A DNA stretch of 64,000 bases from Aurantiochytrium sp. KH105 (GCA_003116975.1 BGKB01000265.1:1-64000), one strand, 5' to 3'. Numbered from the stretch's first letter, positions 8,304 to 18,845 are shown. A program made the numbers and translations. The notes: generated from the sequence alone by a model not told the origin.

Positions 8304-10106
8304 ATGCTTGCGAGGCTGCGAGCGGCCGCGGGCGGCCCCGCGTGCCGCGCGGGCCGCGCGGCCCCTCCCTGGCGGGCGGCGGCGCGCCGCGATGCGTCGG
8401 GACCCGGTGCGTCGGGACGCGCGGGATGGACTTGGACGATGTCCATGACGACGTCGACGCTGACGCCCATGTCGACGGCGGCGAGACGGCCGCCCTCGGG
8501 GACCTCGAGGCGAAGGGCGCTGAGCGCGAGCGCGCAGGCGGCGGCATCGCCAGCGACGCCGCCGTCGCGGGAAGAAAGGGCGGCCGCCGCGCAGAGCCAG
8601 GCAGTGCGCAGCTACGAGGTGCGCATCACGACGGGCAATCGCCGCGGGGCGAGCACCACCGCCGCAGTTTACGTTCGCCTCATTGGCAAATACGCCAATA
8701 CGCAGCGCATCGAGGTGCCCGGCGAGTTCACGCGCGACACCACCGTCGTTGCCGTGATCAAAACGCCCCACCCCCTCGGCAGAATCCGCATCGTTGAGGT
8801 TGGCCACGACAATGTCGGCGATCTCGGCGTCGGCTGGTATCTCGAGAGCATTGAGCTCATCGAGCTCAAGGACTCTGCCTCGACCCATCGACCCCAAGAG
8901 TACCACCATCATCAACAACATCGGGCAGCGCATGGCACAATGCCCGCTCATCAAATACCAAACTTGCAAGAAGGAGATGTGGTGAGGACGCTCATGTTTC
9001 CTGTGCGACGGTGGCTCGGCAAATCAGACATTGGCGTGGGCAACTACCCGACCTCAGTGCAGCTGCGTGTTGGCATCGCCGATTCCATGACTGACCCAAC
9101 GAGCTTCATGCTTCCAGGCGCTCAGCTCATCAAGGGAACCAAGGCCGAACCTTTTTTCATCAAATGCGGAGCAGCTGCTTTTCCGCACCCAGAAAAGGTC
9201 CGTGATGGGGAACGCGGCGTCGTGAGGCCAGACATTGGTCACGCAGGCGAAGATGCGTACTCGATTGCTACGGTCCGGACTCCTGACCGCAATGCCCTCG
9301 AAAAACTGGGCAAGCTCAGGGCAGGAACTCTCGTGAAAAGCAAGCTCCCCACAACCGTCACAATCAGTGTATGTGATGGCGTCTACCAATGGCGAGATAA
9401 GGGCATTGATGCCGGCGAATGGTCGCGGTATCTCTCGCGCATGCTCTTGTATCAGGGTCAGCACCATGTTCGCGACCCGGACGCTCAAGATTCGATCCAA
9501 TCCGAGCGCTGGACGCAGAGCTACAAAGATCTAGGCCTCTTGCCTCCTCTTGTTCCACTCGCGCACCCGTCTGCAATGCTCAAGGCAGCAGAGGAGCGCA
9601 TTCGAGAAACGGAACTGTTAGGATCTAGCACGGCGTGCGTTGCCAGTCTGCATGGACTTGACAACATGATGTTTGTCGCCTGTCTGGGCGACTCTGGCGT
9701 TCTCGTGTACCGCAAGAGCATGGGCGTCATCTTTCGAACCCCAGAGCAAGAGCATGCCTTTGGCTATCCTTTCCAGCTCGGCCATCACGACGTCTCAGAT
9801 CATGCCAGCGATGCTCTCGTTTCGCATTGTCGCATCACCTCGGGGGACGTTGTCATTGTTGCATCGGATGGTCTCTTTGATAATTTGTTCGAGTCTCAAA
9901 TCTCCAAAATTCTCGATAAGCACATGGATACGCGTAACGCACAGCTCTGCGCCACCGAGCTCGCCTCCGAGGCGTATGCCAACTCTGTCAGTGAAAGAAT
10001 GGAGACTCCCTACTCTCAAGCCGCAGGCGAAGAATTTAATTTGGTGTGGTGCGGCGGCAAAAAGGATGACATCAGTGTTGTTGTTGCTTTCATCGTAGAC
10101 AAGTAG
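8304..10106 (+). CDS. PLAT-domain PP2C phosphatase, PPTC7-like
   Basis: A 600-residue Ser/Thr protein phosphatase of the PP2C family, closest to PPTC7/yeast Ptc7. The N-terminus (from MLARLRAAAGG) is arginine-rich and nearly free of acidic residues, like a mitochondrial presequence; PPTC7 is mitochondrial in animals. A PLAT/LH2 domain follows at about residues 103-190 (SYEVRITTGNRRGA through VGWYLESIELIEL), usually a lipid- or protein-binding beta sandwich. The phosphatase domain spans about 290-600: GHAGEDAY (near 311), SVCDGVYQWRDKGID (near 357), GDSG (near 462), ASDGLFDN (near 520) and GGKKDDISVVVA (near 584) supply the metal-binding aspartates. The usual DGVGGW motif reads DGVYQW. ATG at 8304 is the first ATG in the frame; the open frame upstream begins only with GTG. 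Confidence 0.9.
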   Translation: MLARLRAAAGGPACRAGRAAPPWRAAARRDASGPGASGRAGWTWTMSMTTSTLTPMSTAARRPPSGTSRRRALSASAQAAASPATPPSREERAAAAQSQAVRSYEVRITTGNRRGASTTAAVYVRLIGKYANTQRIEVPGEFTRDTTVVAVIKTPHPLGRIRIVEVGHDNVGDLGVGWYLESIELIELKDSASTHRPQEYHHHQQHRAAHGTMPAHQIPNLQEGDVVRTLMFPVRRWLGKSDIGVGNYPTSVQLRVGIADSMTDPTSFMLPGAQLIKGTKAEPFFIKCGAAAFPHPEKVRDGERGVVRPDIGHAGEDAYSIATVRTPDRNALEKLGKLRAGTLVKSKLPTTVTISVCDGVYQWRDKGIDAGEWSRYLSRMLLYQGQHHVRDPDAQDSIQSERWTQSYKDLGLLPPLVPLAHPSAMLKAAEERIRETELLGSSTACVASLHGLDNMMFVACLGDSGVLVYRKSMGVIFRTPEQEHAFGYPFQLGHHDVSDHASDALVSHCRITSGDVVIVASDGLFDNLFESQISKILDKHMDTRNAQLCATELASEAYANSVSERMETPYSQAAGEEFNLVWCGGKKDDISVVVAFIVDK

Positions 10107-10516
10107 TCGATGATGCTGGGTCCATCCATGTCGCGTAAACGAATTTCTGCAATTCTGCTCCGTAGCGAGCGGGATTGCTCCAGATTGTACCGCGGTGCTC
10201 GTTGCTAAAATCGATTGCAGCAACGTCTGCCCGTCAGCTAAATGCCATACTCGCTGCCCAGGAAAAGCGAATCGAGTAATCCAAGAGCATATTGGCTCGC
10301 GTCAACTCTGCTTGCCGGCTCTCGTGTCAAGTGAATGCTGGGCCAAGGATCGCAAATTTGAAGCAAAGAGATCCGACGAGCCAAGGAGGGAAATGTGCTT
10401 TGCGAAATCTGACAAATCACCACGAATAATAGCTCCATGTATAAAGATACTTTGCACTGAATTGCAGGCGTTACTTGTTTCTTTTTAGTCACTTTGCGTT
10501 GTCATTGTCATCAAAG
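10107..10516. other. Intergenic region between convergent genes
   Basis: About 0.4 kb holding the two 3' ends. No gene or notable repeat is seen. Confidence 0.4.
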
Positions 10517-13500
10517 TCACGTCTTGCGACGTGTCTTGCATCGGAGAACATAGGCGGCCTTGAGTTGGGCAGAAGGTGCCATGAGGGAGCCAATCGGAGG
10601 TAAACGCACGCTTTCCTCGCGAATTTTATTGTCATTGTCTTCGTTATGACTTGCAGGGTCGCCTTTACGTCTACTTCGCTGACGGGATCTTGGGAGCTGT
10701 TTGGCAGCCCCAAGGCGGAGTCGCGAACGTTCTCTGCCTTTTAAAATCGAGGCTTTGTCTCCTGACATTGTGCCCCCTGCCACAGCTGCTACGGATCCTC
10801 GTCCGTTTGTGGCAGTCTCACCAGCCGCGAAAGCCATGGCAAGCTCCATAAAATGTTCCTGGAATTGAGGTCGAGCGCGGAGCCGTGTCCTGCAACCTCG
10901 CCACCACGCTTGCACGGTGATGGCAGCTTGCTTGGTGCGTCGATAGCGCTCTCTCCAAATGCGACCTCGTATCCTCGCTTGCAAAAGGACTTCGGGTCGC
11001 CTTTGACGCCGAAGTTTGGCAAAGTAGCCCCGAACACATCGTTGAATGGTGCTTGCAGCCTGTCTCTCAAGAAAACATCGCTCAAGAAACGCAAGCCGCG
11101 CACGCTCGGCACGTGTCTGCTGGACGCGACGGTCGATGAGTCGTCGAAGCAAAAACGCGCGGCGCTGACGCTGGATTCGCATCGCCGAAGCAATCTTGAG
11201 AGCACGCATCTCCTCGTGATGAAACATCCACGACCGCCAGCAGGAAAAGACGAGTCCGCGTAGTCGTCGCGTGCACATTTCGCGCACGCCGCGCCTTTGC
11301 GTACTTGTGAGGTGCCACGTTGAAAATGCTGTCGAGAGTCGAAGCTGCCGGATGCGCGCCAAAACGCGGGCCCGGAGAGCAACAACCCCGTGTTGCTGCC
11401 TTCGCAGTCGCGCCACAATTTTCCGGTCTCGTCGAGCTCGCACAATTTTCTGTAGCATCTTTGCTGCAGCCTGTCGCTCGCGGTTCGAGGCCACTGCGCC
11501 TTCGTGAAGCAAACGCAAGTAACGCTGTCTTGCGCGCTGCTTTCCATGCGCGACCCCGCAGCATAAAATTGCGCATCGCCTCCATTGGCTGCCTACCTGC
11601 GAATACTTTGCGTGCAGCTGAATTGCGCGCACTGCATGTTCTTCTTCGCCCTCGAAACGACTCGTTGCGAGGGCTTCATCAGCCGCGAGCTGCGCGAGTC
11701 GAGGTCGGCCAAAGGCAAACGCTGCCCGTCCCAAAGCGTCAAGCTCTGTAAATTCCAAGACACCGCCGCGATCCATGGCAATCTCGAGGGCCGTCACGGC
11801 AAAGCCGAGGGCTCCTCGGCTTGCAAAGCGTACGCCTGCAAGCGCCCAGGGCTTTGAATCTTCCCACCACACGGACGAGGTGAGCCATTGTGTTTTGACA
11901 CTTGGATCGGCTTTCACCGCAGCGCGAAAAGCCGCATCGCGCGATTCCCGAGCCATCTCCGCGTCAGGGTCTGTAAAACACATTGCAACGGCAAAGAGAT
12001 ATTCTGCCTCGCGCGCGCAGTGTGGCTCGCGCTGAACAATGTTTTGCTCGAGAAGCTGGTACAAGACGTGACGAGCTCGCGCCGCATGATCCGCACAAAG
12101 CTCCAGACCGGCGAGATTTTCTACAATTGGCCATGGAAGAGCCGCCAAAGGCCCGTCTTGTTCTCCAGAGGTCTCATCAGACTTTGCGATACTGTGGTCT
12201 TGCTTGGGTTCTTTGAATTCGCCACGAGTCCTTTTCTTTCCTCGTCGAGCTTTATCTCCCTTTTTCCGTTGCGCCTTTGTCTTTGACATTGTAGGGGCAT
12301 TCATTGATGCAGGCTGAACCATTGTGGACCTCGAGGTGGTTTTCCCCTGTCGTTGCGACTTGGACTTTTTCAAGCGGAGATCGAGCATGGTATCTTCAAT
12401 TTCTGCAGCGCATTCCGGAAGTTTATCTTGACGTGCAAAGTCGGGATGATCGCAACCCAAGTCGTTTGCAAAAGCGACAAAACTTCGCAGCTGCGCGCGC
12501 GCAGCCCGACGATTTCCTGACGCAAGAAGTATTTTCGTAGCCGTGCTAAATTGACGAGGCGTCCAGTCGGACCAGGGTCGACCAATCAGCAAAACAGCTT
12601 TGACCGCGCGCAGAGCGCGCTGCAAGTATGACTTGCCCGCGAGGCTACTCTCTTCATAGAACTCCCAATTGATGCAAGCAATCGAAAGCTGAGCTGCAAA
12701 ATCATCCAACGGCGCCCCCTCGAGAATGGCAAGCATACGCGCATGGTCTGGACGATGTTTGGCGTCTTGGCCACAGCATGACGCAACGCCTTCATCAAGG
12801 ACTTTTGCAATCTGTTCGTACTGCTTCACTCGAGGCAAAACTTCAATCACGCTGCATAATGCCGCCTCGAGACGGGCCTTGCGCGCTTTTTCCACGCGCC
12901 TAAGATGCGCCTCGAATTCTTCACCTTCTTCTGGTGCCCACGTCACTTGACCGGGTAAAAGTTCATGTGCGAAAAAGCACTGTTGCAACTCTACATCAGC
13001 GTGCAATATCCAGCCCTCCATCGCCGTGCCGTATCGAAGAGCGTCTCTGAATCTTCGTTCGTTGCGAGCCCGAAATCTGCGAACTTGCCTCTGCATAAGA
13101 ATCACCGCGCGCATTTTCAGAAATCCTTGGACCTTTTCTGCGTGAAGTCGCTCCATGGGGTCCACGGGTGCTTTGCTTTCGCAACCGGAAAAATCACCGC
13201 GAAGTCCGCCAGGGAGTACGTATGAGGCCAAACGCCAAACCTCATCCCCAAAAATAACAATGTTTCCCAGGCGAAGGTCATGATAATAACAAAGTCTTTT
13301 CGGTCCAAGAAACTCACTCGTGTATTCATTTGGGCCAGTTCTCTGAAAGTGAATCGTGTTTCCGGCAAAACTCGCCGGTGGGACAGCTTGATCGTTTTCA
13401 ATCCCGCCCAGGCGAACCCTGTATGTTGTGCGCGTCTGTGCTACGGAATGCTGCAAACGAAGGCGATTCGCGTATGCCTTCGATGCAGGTGCGAGCTTCT

Positions 13501-14989
13501 TTTCTCGCTCCAACCATTGTTCTCCTGCTGCTGCGGCGCCGATTGGCAAGCCTGTCGCCTCATCACGACGAGGTCTGAGGGGAAGCCAGAGTTTCTCTGT
13601 GCCCGCGTGACGACGTTTGAGCCGAGTCATATCATAGAAAGAGACACCTAAAACCCCATGCTGCGCATGAGAAACAAGAATTTCGAGAACAGGTGGCACG
13701 TTTCCGCTTTGAGACTTGAAGACTGCGCTTGGTCCTCGCAATGTCTCGAAGCCGAGACGAAATTCGACGCGAAGATCGGTCCACGTCGAGCGATGTCTCG
13801 TGGTGTCTTTGGAAGCGATCATGATATCCTCGACCGCGTAGAGATCGACATCGTAGCTTTGACGCAAATGTGCGTCGAGTCGCTCTGTGACGCGAACCAG
13901 AGCCCTCTGTCGTTTTCCGAGACAGAGTTGTTCCCACTCGACCAATTTCTCTGCCATTTCTTCGTGACGTCGTGCACTCTCGGCTTGTAACATGCTAGCA
14001 CGCTCTGAGGCCTCGCGCTGCTGCTCGTCGATACGTCTCCACGCTTCTCGGTATTGAGACGCGCTCCAAGCGTCTTCGTTTGACATGTGTTCGCTTTCAT
14101 TGATTGCGATTGCCACTTCGCGTCGGAAAAACTCGTCTGCATATTGGCTCTCCACGTCTTCTCGAGCAAGCGCAAGTGCGCACTCGACTTCTCGCTGTCG
14201 CCATATTCGGATTGTTTCGCCCGTACTTTCCTCGTCGCGCATCATGAAAAGCTCCTTGGTCTCATGTAGTACTGATTCACTTCTTTCGCATTCAGTATCG
14301 CCCACTTCTGTAATCATCTCCTTGTTCTCCTCGTCTTTTTCGACAAAGTCCCCTTGAACGCGTTCCAAACAATCTCTATGTTGACTGTCATCGTGCTGAT
14401 GTTGAGTCAAGTCTTGGTTTGACAAAAACTGCTCGATTTCTGTTGTGGTATTGGCAACGTGAGCAACTGACTCGCTTGAGACCGCGGGCCTCTTTGAGAG
14501 GTTTATTTTCTTTGTCCCCTTTTTCCTGGTTGTAGACTTCCTAAGTTTCTTTCTCTTGGGTTTCATATCTTTCGTTTTGGTCCTTTGCTCGTCATCACGG
14601 ACGTGCAAAGCGCCTGAAATAGAAGCTGACAGCTTTGAAGCAGCAGTCTCGAAGTAAGACTCGGCATCTCGTGAACGAGCATCTTCCTTTTCCATTCTTC
14701 GTGACTCCATTGCCTCTGCGCGAGCACGAAAGCTTCGCACAATTTCGCGTGCCTCTTGGCGTTGCGTGGCAAGAACCTGCTGAGTACTTTCAATCGTTTC
14801 GCGCCAGAACTCCAGACATTGGCCCTGAGAAGTGCTCGCGTCGGTGCATTCCAAGAGTTTTGCACCTACTTGACCTAGCGCTTCTCGTCGCGTATTGGCC
14901 TCGAGCCTCGCGAGTCGCCGCACAGCCTTCCTGTGCAGTTTCTTTTGCAGCGGAAGGCCCGCCGTCAGCAAAAGCATCGGTGACGGCAT
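10517..14989 (-). CDS. Large IQ-motif, helical-repeat protein
   Basis: A single uninterrupted frame of 1,490 residues from the first in-frame ATG (an open GTG/TTG extension upstream is ignored). The N-terminal third is strongly charged and predicted coiled coil, with a lysine-rich stretch near residues 140-170. A central part has short all-helical segments that look TPR-like but match no family I can name. The C-terminal 230 residues, from about 1170, contain at least four IQ-type motifs (for example AAAKMLQKIVRARRDRK, AASTIQRCVRGYFAKLRR, AAITVQAWWRGCRTRLRAR), which bind calmodulin or myosin-type light chains. The architecture suits a cytoskeletal or ciliary/basal-body scaffold, but that is inference. 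Confidence 0.8.
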   Translation of the reverse strand: MPSPMLLLTAGLPLQKKLHRKAVRRLARLEANTRREALGQVGAKLLECTDASTSQGQCLEFWRETIESTQQVLATQRQEAREIVRSFRARAEAMESRRMEKEDARSRDAESYFETAASKLSASISGALHVRDDEQRTKTKDMKPKRKKLRKSTTRKKGTKKINLSKRPAVSSESVAHVANTTTEIEQFLSNQDLTQHQHDDSQHRDCLERVQGDFVEKDEENKEMITEVGDTECERSESVLHETKELFMMRDEESTGETIRIWRQREVECALALAREDVESQYADEFFRREVAIAINESEHMSNEDAWSASQYREAWRRIDEQQREASERASMLQAESARRHEEMAEKLVEWEQLCLGKRQRALVRVTERLDAHLRQSYDVDLYAVEDIMIASKDTTRHRSTWTDLRVEFRLGFETLRGPSAVFKSQSGNVPPVLEILVSHAQHGVLGVSFYDMTRLKRRHAGTEKLWLPLRPRRDEATGLPIGAAAAGEQWLEREKKLAPASKAYANRLRLQHSVAQTRTTYRVRLGGIENDQAVPPASFAGNTIHFQRTGPNEYTSEFLGPKRLCYYHDLRLGNIVIFGDEVWRLASYVLPGGLRGDFSGCESKAPVDPMERLHAEKVQGFLKMRAVILMQRQVRRFRARNERRFRDALRYGTAMEGWILHADVELQQCFFAHELLPGQVTWAPEEGEEFEAHLRRVEKARKARLEAALCSVIEVLPRVKQYEQIAKVLDEGVASCCGQDAKHRPDHARMLAILEGAPLDDFAAQLSIACINWEFYEESSLAGKSYLQRALRAVKAVLLIGRPWSDWTPRQFSTATKILLASGNRRAARAQLRSFVAFANDLGCDHPDFARQDKLPECAAEIEDTMLDLRLKKSKSQRQGKTTSRSTMVQPASMNAPTMSKTKAQRKKGDKARRGKKRTRGEFKEPKQDHSIAKSDETSGEQDGPLAALPWPIVENLAGLELCADHAARARHVLYQLLEQNIVQREPHCAREAEYLFAVAMCFTDPDAEMARESRDAAFRAAVKADPSVKTQWLTSSVWWEDSKPWALAGVRFASRGALGFAVTALEIAMDRGGVLEFTELDALGRAAFAFGRPRLAQLAADEALATSRFEGEEEHAVRAIQLHAKYSQVGSQWRRCAILCCGVAHGKQRARQRYLRLLHEGAVASNRERQAAAKMLQKIVRARRDRKIVARLRRQQHGVVALRARVLARIRQLRLSTAFSTWHLTSTQRRGVREMCTRRLRGLVFSCWRSWMFHHEEMRALKIASAMRIQRQRRAFLLRRLIDRRVQQTRAERARLAFLERCFLERQAASTIQRCVRGYFAKLRRQRRPEVLLQARIRGRIWRERYRRTKQAAITVQAWWRGCRTRLRARPQFQEHFMELAMAFAAGETATNGRGSVAAVAGGTMSGDKASILKGRERSRLRLGAAKQLPRSRQRSRRKGDPASHNEDNDNKIREESVRLPPIGSLMAPSAQLKAAYVLRCKTRRKT

Positions 14990-15407
14990 GAGCTGAGCGA
15001 GCAAAGGCTCGGCCCCCTTGGCCGGGGCCTTTTGCTGGCGTGACGAGGGCCAAAGACGTGCCGAGGTCTTTGTATCAGCACAAAGTATCTGCAGGTCCGT
15101 GCCGTCCGTCTTACGTCCTCGCGCGCCTTCTGCTGCAAGCTAACTTACTTGCTTCATCTACGTCCGCGCCGCTACCTGAGCACTGTGGGAGGTGTGTACT
15201 TGGGCCTATCTCGACGACTTGCTCGCACCGCCAAAAAGCAAGGGAAATCTAGGAGAGAAGAGAAGACAGGAACAACGCGCGATTAAACTTTGTTTTGTCA
15301 CACAAATATCTAGTTGTACAGATGCCGGCGACGCCGCCGCTGCCGCCGCCGCTGCTGCTGGCTGCTGCTGCTGCGGCTATATGTCCTTTCAAAAGAGGGG
15401 GCCAAGA
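14990..15407. other. Intergenic region with GCC/GCTG tract
   Basis: Between two minus-strand genes. It contains a GCCGCC/GCTGCT microsatellite at about 15328-15377, immediately beyond the 3' end of the next minus-strand gene. No gene is supported. Confidence 0.4.
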
Positions 15408-16601
15408 TTATGATGTGGTGGAGGCTGCAGAGGAGGAGCTTCCTCGGCGCATTGCGGCCTTGGTTTTGATCGATAGTTTGCGACCACCCCGTACAGAGGA
15501 ATAATTGAGAGAAGGCCGTCTCCCGCTTCCCGATGAGCCCTGGCTGTTTTCATTTGAGGCAGCCTTCTTTCCACCAACTTCGGACTCTTGGCTTCCCGCA
15601 CGACTAATGATGAGGCGCGGAACGAAGCTACTATTACGTCGCGGCTCGGCCGCTTCGGCATTCTTGTCCACAAGCGAGTGCCCTACCATGGTGGAATTGC
15701 TACGCTTCATGGCTGCCCGGGTCTTGAGGGACATATGTTTCTTGAAGGACTTCATTTTGGGTGGCCGTGGTTGATGCGTTGGAAACGCACCGTTCGTGTT
15801 TCCGTCTTGCTTCTCGCTAGAGATTTCGAATGTTTTCGCAGCGACGCACGCTGAACCTTCCTTCTCACTCGTCTCATTATGACCTTGTTCGCCCTCTTTT
15901 TGAATTATGGGAAGCGTTGACCCTTGCATTGTCACATTTTCATCTGTTGACTTGCCTATTGCGTCAGACTTCTTTTCAATGTCTGCTGTCGCCTCGAAAT
16001 TTTCTACATCTGAAGAGGAGGAGAGTCCCTCAGCACTGGCGGCATTGGCGGTAGTTTTCTTGTCCTCTTGCTGCAAATCCCGAGCCTCTTCCTTTTTGCC
16101 ATGTACCTCCTCTTTGATGCTGGGCGAATTATCAACGCTGAGTCGCTTTGAATTGACCTGTGCCAGCAAGGCATCACCACTATCGTGTTGCATGGCTTGG
16201 ATGGAGAACTTTCGACTCGTCGTGGCGTCTGGAATCGATTGGAAAGAGTGCTTAAACTTGAGATCTTTAAAGGACATTCCCGTCGTCACCTCGATGGTGG
16301 CTCGTCGAACGTCCGTCAGTCTCTCCCTCGAGGACTGAAATTTGGGATTTAAAAGAGCTGTGCTTCGTCGCGCGTGTGACACACTGGATGCCCGTTCGCT
16401 CGCCGCGCCCCGGATGTCATCATCATCGCGGCTATCCGCGCCGCCCCCACGTGCGTGCATCGGTGCATTTCTTGCTGCGCGATCTGCGCGTAAGAGCTCC
16501 AGAGAAGAGCGCTTCAGCGTACAGTCCTCGCTGCCTGCATTGTCCTCGTTCACGTGTGCAGGCTCCGCGACCTGCCCGGGCAGGAGTACGTCCTTGTCCA
16601 T
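15408..16601 (-). CDS. Disordered serine-rich protein with repeated basic phospho-motifs
   Basis: A 397-residue protein starting at the first in-frame ATG (MDKDVLLPGQ). No known fold is seen; composition is serine, lysine and acidic-rich, typical of disorder. A short module appears twice in the C-terminal half: KKHMSLKTRAAMKRSNST and GRKLSIKTKAAMRRGSSS. Together with SRKFSIQ and SKRLSVD it gives at least four basic-x-Ser-hydrophobic sites resembling targets of basophilic kinases (PKA/CaMK class). A regulated scaffold or adaptor is possible, but function is unknown. Confidence 0.65.
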   Translation of the reverse strand: MDKDVLLPGQVAEPAHVNEDNAGSEDCTLKRSSLELLRADRAARNAPMHARGGGADSRDDDDIRGAASERASSVSHARRSTALLNPKFQSSRERLTDVRRATIEVTTGMSFKDLKFKHSFQSIPDATTSRKFSIQAMQHDSGDALLAQVNSKRLSVDNSPSIKEEVHGKKEEARDLQQEDKKTTANAASAEGLSSSSDVENFEATADIEKKSDAIGKSTDENVTMQGSTLPIIQKEGEQGHNETSEKEGSACVAAKTFEISSEKQDGNTNGAFPTHQPRPPKMKSFKKHMSLKTRAAMKRSNSTMVGHSLVDKNAEAAEPRRNSSFVPRLIISRAGSQESEVGGKKAASNENSQGSSGSGRRPSLNYSSVRGGRKLSIKTKAAMRRGSSSSAASTTS

Positions 16602-17338
16602 GGGAAAGCGAGGACGAGGCCGTCTTGCTCCTCGCGATGCCGCCGGTCTGGTCTGTCGGTCGATCACCTGCTGCCTTGCCTACGCGTATATACGTATGCG
16701 AGGCCAGGCGAGGCGAAGCGCGGACGGCGGCCTTCCTGCCTGCGTCCCTCCTCGCCCCTCGGACGCTCGCGCGGGTCTGCGCGCGAGCGAAGCCGCCGCA
16801 GCTTTTGCTTGCTCGATGTGCCGCACTTGGCTATTTCCGTGTCGTTTTTATGCGCAATAGGTCCGTTGCGTGCACAGTGACGCCGTCGCGGGAGAGCACC
16901 AGTGCAGACAGATACGGCCGCGACAGAGTGTAAGCGTCCTTGACGGAAGGAGCTCTTCAACCGCACCTCCCCGCAACCCGAAATCGAAATATTATTCGAG
17001 ATCGACTGTGAACTGTGAACGCTGGTTCGCAGTCCGAGCCTCTTGTGCTATATTTTGTACTTTTACTGTTGCCGAGGCTCTCGCGGAGAAAAGCAAGGCT
17101 TGCCGAAGGACAGATACCCTCAGCATCCGCGGCGGCCAGCGACACGCTGTCGGCTGCGGCGGCGATGTTACGCTCACTTGCTCGTAACGAATTCACAGTC
17201 ATTTCAACGAAAAGCTCGACCGCAGAAATGGAAGAAGCCTTGTCACGTGGGTGGAGCACGAACACGAACGGTGGGTCGTGCCTTCGTAGGAGGGGAAAAG
17301 AGGTGAGATAAGAAGAAAAGGAACGGCTAGCGGATCTC
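16602..17338. other. Intergenic region between two minus-strand genes
   Basis: Expected to hold the promoter of the serine-rich gene and the 3' UTR of the next. Several short open frames on both strands lack any recognisable domain. I see nothing else. Confidence 0.4.
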
Positions 17339-18616
17339 TCAGTAGAGACTTCCGACATCCGAGTTGCCATCAGAGGATCCGTCGCCACCGAGATCGAAGG
17401 CGTCGAGCTCGTACTCGGAAGCCACGCGAATACAGAACTGCAGAGGCTGCGTGCAAAAAGGAACGAGCATATAGACCGAGTCGGCCTTGAGCTCCAAACG
17501 AAGACCCGTCATGCTGCTCTTGCGCGTGGCGGGAATGCACGTTTGCACGAGAAAATCTCGCGTCCAAAACGCACGCGGATCGTCGCAGGCCTCGTACTCC
17601 TCACCCGGAACGGCATAAATGTCCATACCCGTACCCTTGATGAAGTTGATGTCGTTGAGAAGCTCAAAGGTTACGATGGCCTGGACATCAACATTGCCTC
17701 TGGCTGACAAAACATATTGCGGTGACTCGTCATAGTCTTCTTGCTCTACCTCGTCATCATCTTCGTCCTCGTCCTGCTCTGGGAAGACACCGTAGAATCG
17801 CTCTTGGGCCCAGCGGTCCGGCACCTTGTAGCAGATCGAGATGGCGCTTTCGACAGTGCTGTCGAGATCAAACCACACGAGCTGCGGGCTCACGCCCGCG
17901 CCACTCGAGTTAGCAAGTGCCGATCCCGAGGCATCAAGTTTGCAGCCGCGCCAAAGCGTTGCCTGCGAGCCTTGGGCACCCGTGGCGACCGCAAATCCAG
18001 AAACAAGCCACTCGACATTGCCGCTCCGCACGATTGCAATGGCCGTGCATGGGGCGTCATAGAAGGCCTTGCCGAGCTGCTCCTTGGTCGAGGTGGCGAT
18101 GAAGCCTCCGCTGAGGTGCACGAGCATAGCCTCCGCCGTGCGCTCCTCGTTAGCACCTGCCACGGAAAGGTAATTTTGCTTGCGTCGGGCGGTACGCTGC
18201 GAGATCTCTGCAGTATCTGCCGAGATGAGCGAAAGTGCGTCGGACTGCGAGGGCGCATGGGCCTCTTGCGAGAGACCTGCGAGCGAGACACCGCCGGCAA
18301 CAGAAACTGACCCGCCCACCGAGCTTGTGTCCGCGGCGGCGCCACTCTCTGTAGCAGCCATGCTTTCTGGTACGGCCACGCCTTCTGCGGGCTCCAGATC
18401 GGCGGCCTCGGAGGGGACGAGCGAGTCCACCTCGTCGTCCTCGCCGTTCGTGTCCACATCCTCGGCATCCTCATCATTGGCGAGCGCGACGGCGGACTTG
18501 GTCAGCAGCGACTGGCTCACGAGATCTCCATTCTGCATGCAGCTCTGCGTACCCGGCAGAAGGAAGTTCTTTACGCTGCCGGCGACCGCGAGCACGGTGT
18601 CAAGGCGCTCCTCCAT
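17339..18616 (-). CDS. Protein with possible calpain-III-like C-terminal region
   Basis: A 425-residue protein read from ATG at 18616 (MEERLDTVLAVAGSVKNF); the frame upstream is open but opens with a non-ATG codon and is low complexity. Residues 50-130 are acidic/serine-rich. The C-terminal 250 residues look folded: SPQLVWFDLDSTVESAISI and SPQYVLSARGNVDVQAIVTF resemble the opening strands of the calpain domain III (C2-like) fold, and DSVYMLVPFCTQPLQFCIRV resembles its closing strands. An acidic loop (DEDEDDDEVEQEDYDE) lies between. No calpain protease core is present. The domain assignment is tentative and the function unknown. Confidence 0.65.
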   Translation of the reverse strand: MEERLDTVLAVAGSVKNFLLPGTQSCMQNGDLVSQSLLTKSAVALANDEDAEDVDTNGEDDEVDSLVPSEAADLEPAEGVAVPESMAATESGAAADTSSVGGSVSVAGGVSLAGLSQEAHAPSQSDALSLISADTAEISQRTARRKQNYLSVAGANEERTAEAMLVHLSGGFIATSTKEQLGKAFYDAPCTAIAIVRSGNVEWLVSGFAVATGAQGSQATLWRGCKLDASGSALANSSGAGVSPQLVWFDLDSTVESAISICYKVPDRWAQERFYGVFPEQDEDEDDDEVEQEDYDESPQYVLSARGNVDVQAIVTFELLNDINFIKGTGMDIYAVPGEEYEACDDPRAFWTRDFLVQTCIPATRKSSMTGLRLELKADSVYMLVPFCTQPLQFCIRVASEYELDAFDLGGDGSSDGNSDVGSLY

Positions 18617-18845
18617 TTCTGCTGCGCGAACTAGCTTAGCTGCCCGCCCGTAGGACCTTTTCGCTCGCCTCTCGCCTGCTCTTCTCCTCTCTGCTACCGG
18701 CGCGCTGGAGCTCGAGCTGAGCGCAGCAGAGGTCGTCCTCCCGCTCGCCGGCGCCGCCCTCCTCGCTGCCTCGCTGCCCGCCTGCCCGCTCTGCGCGCGC
18801 GGCCTGTCGCCGGTGGCGGGGAATCGATTCGTGGATTGCAAAGCA
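18617..18845. promoter_or_regulatory. Likely promoter / 5' region of the upstream minus gene
   Basis: GC-rich 230-bp stretch between the start codon at 18616 and the AATC repeat. No specific element was recognised. Confidence 0.3.
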
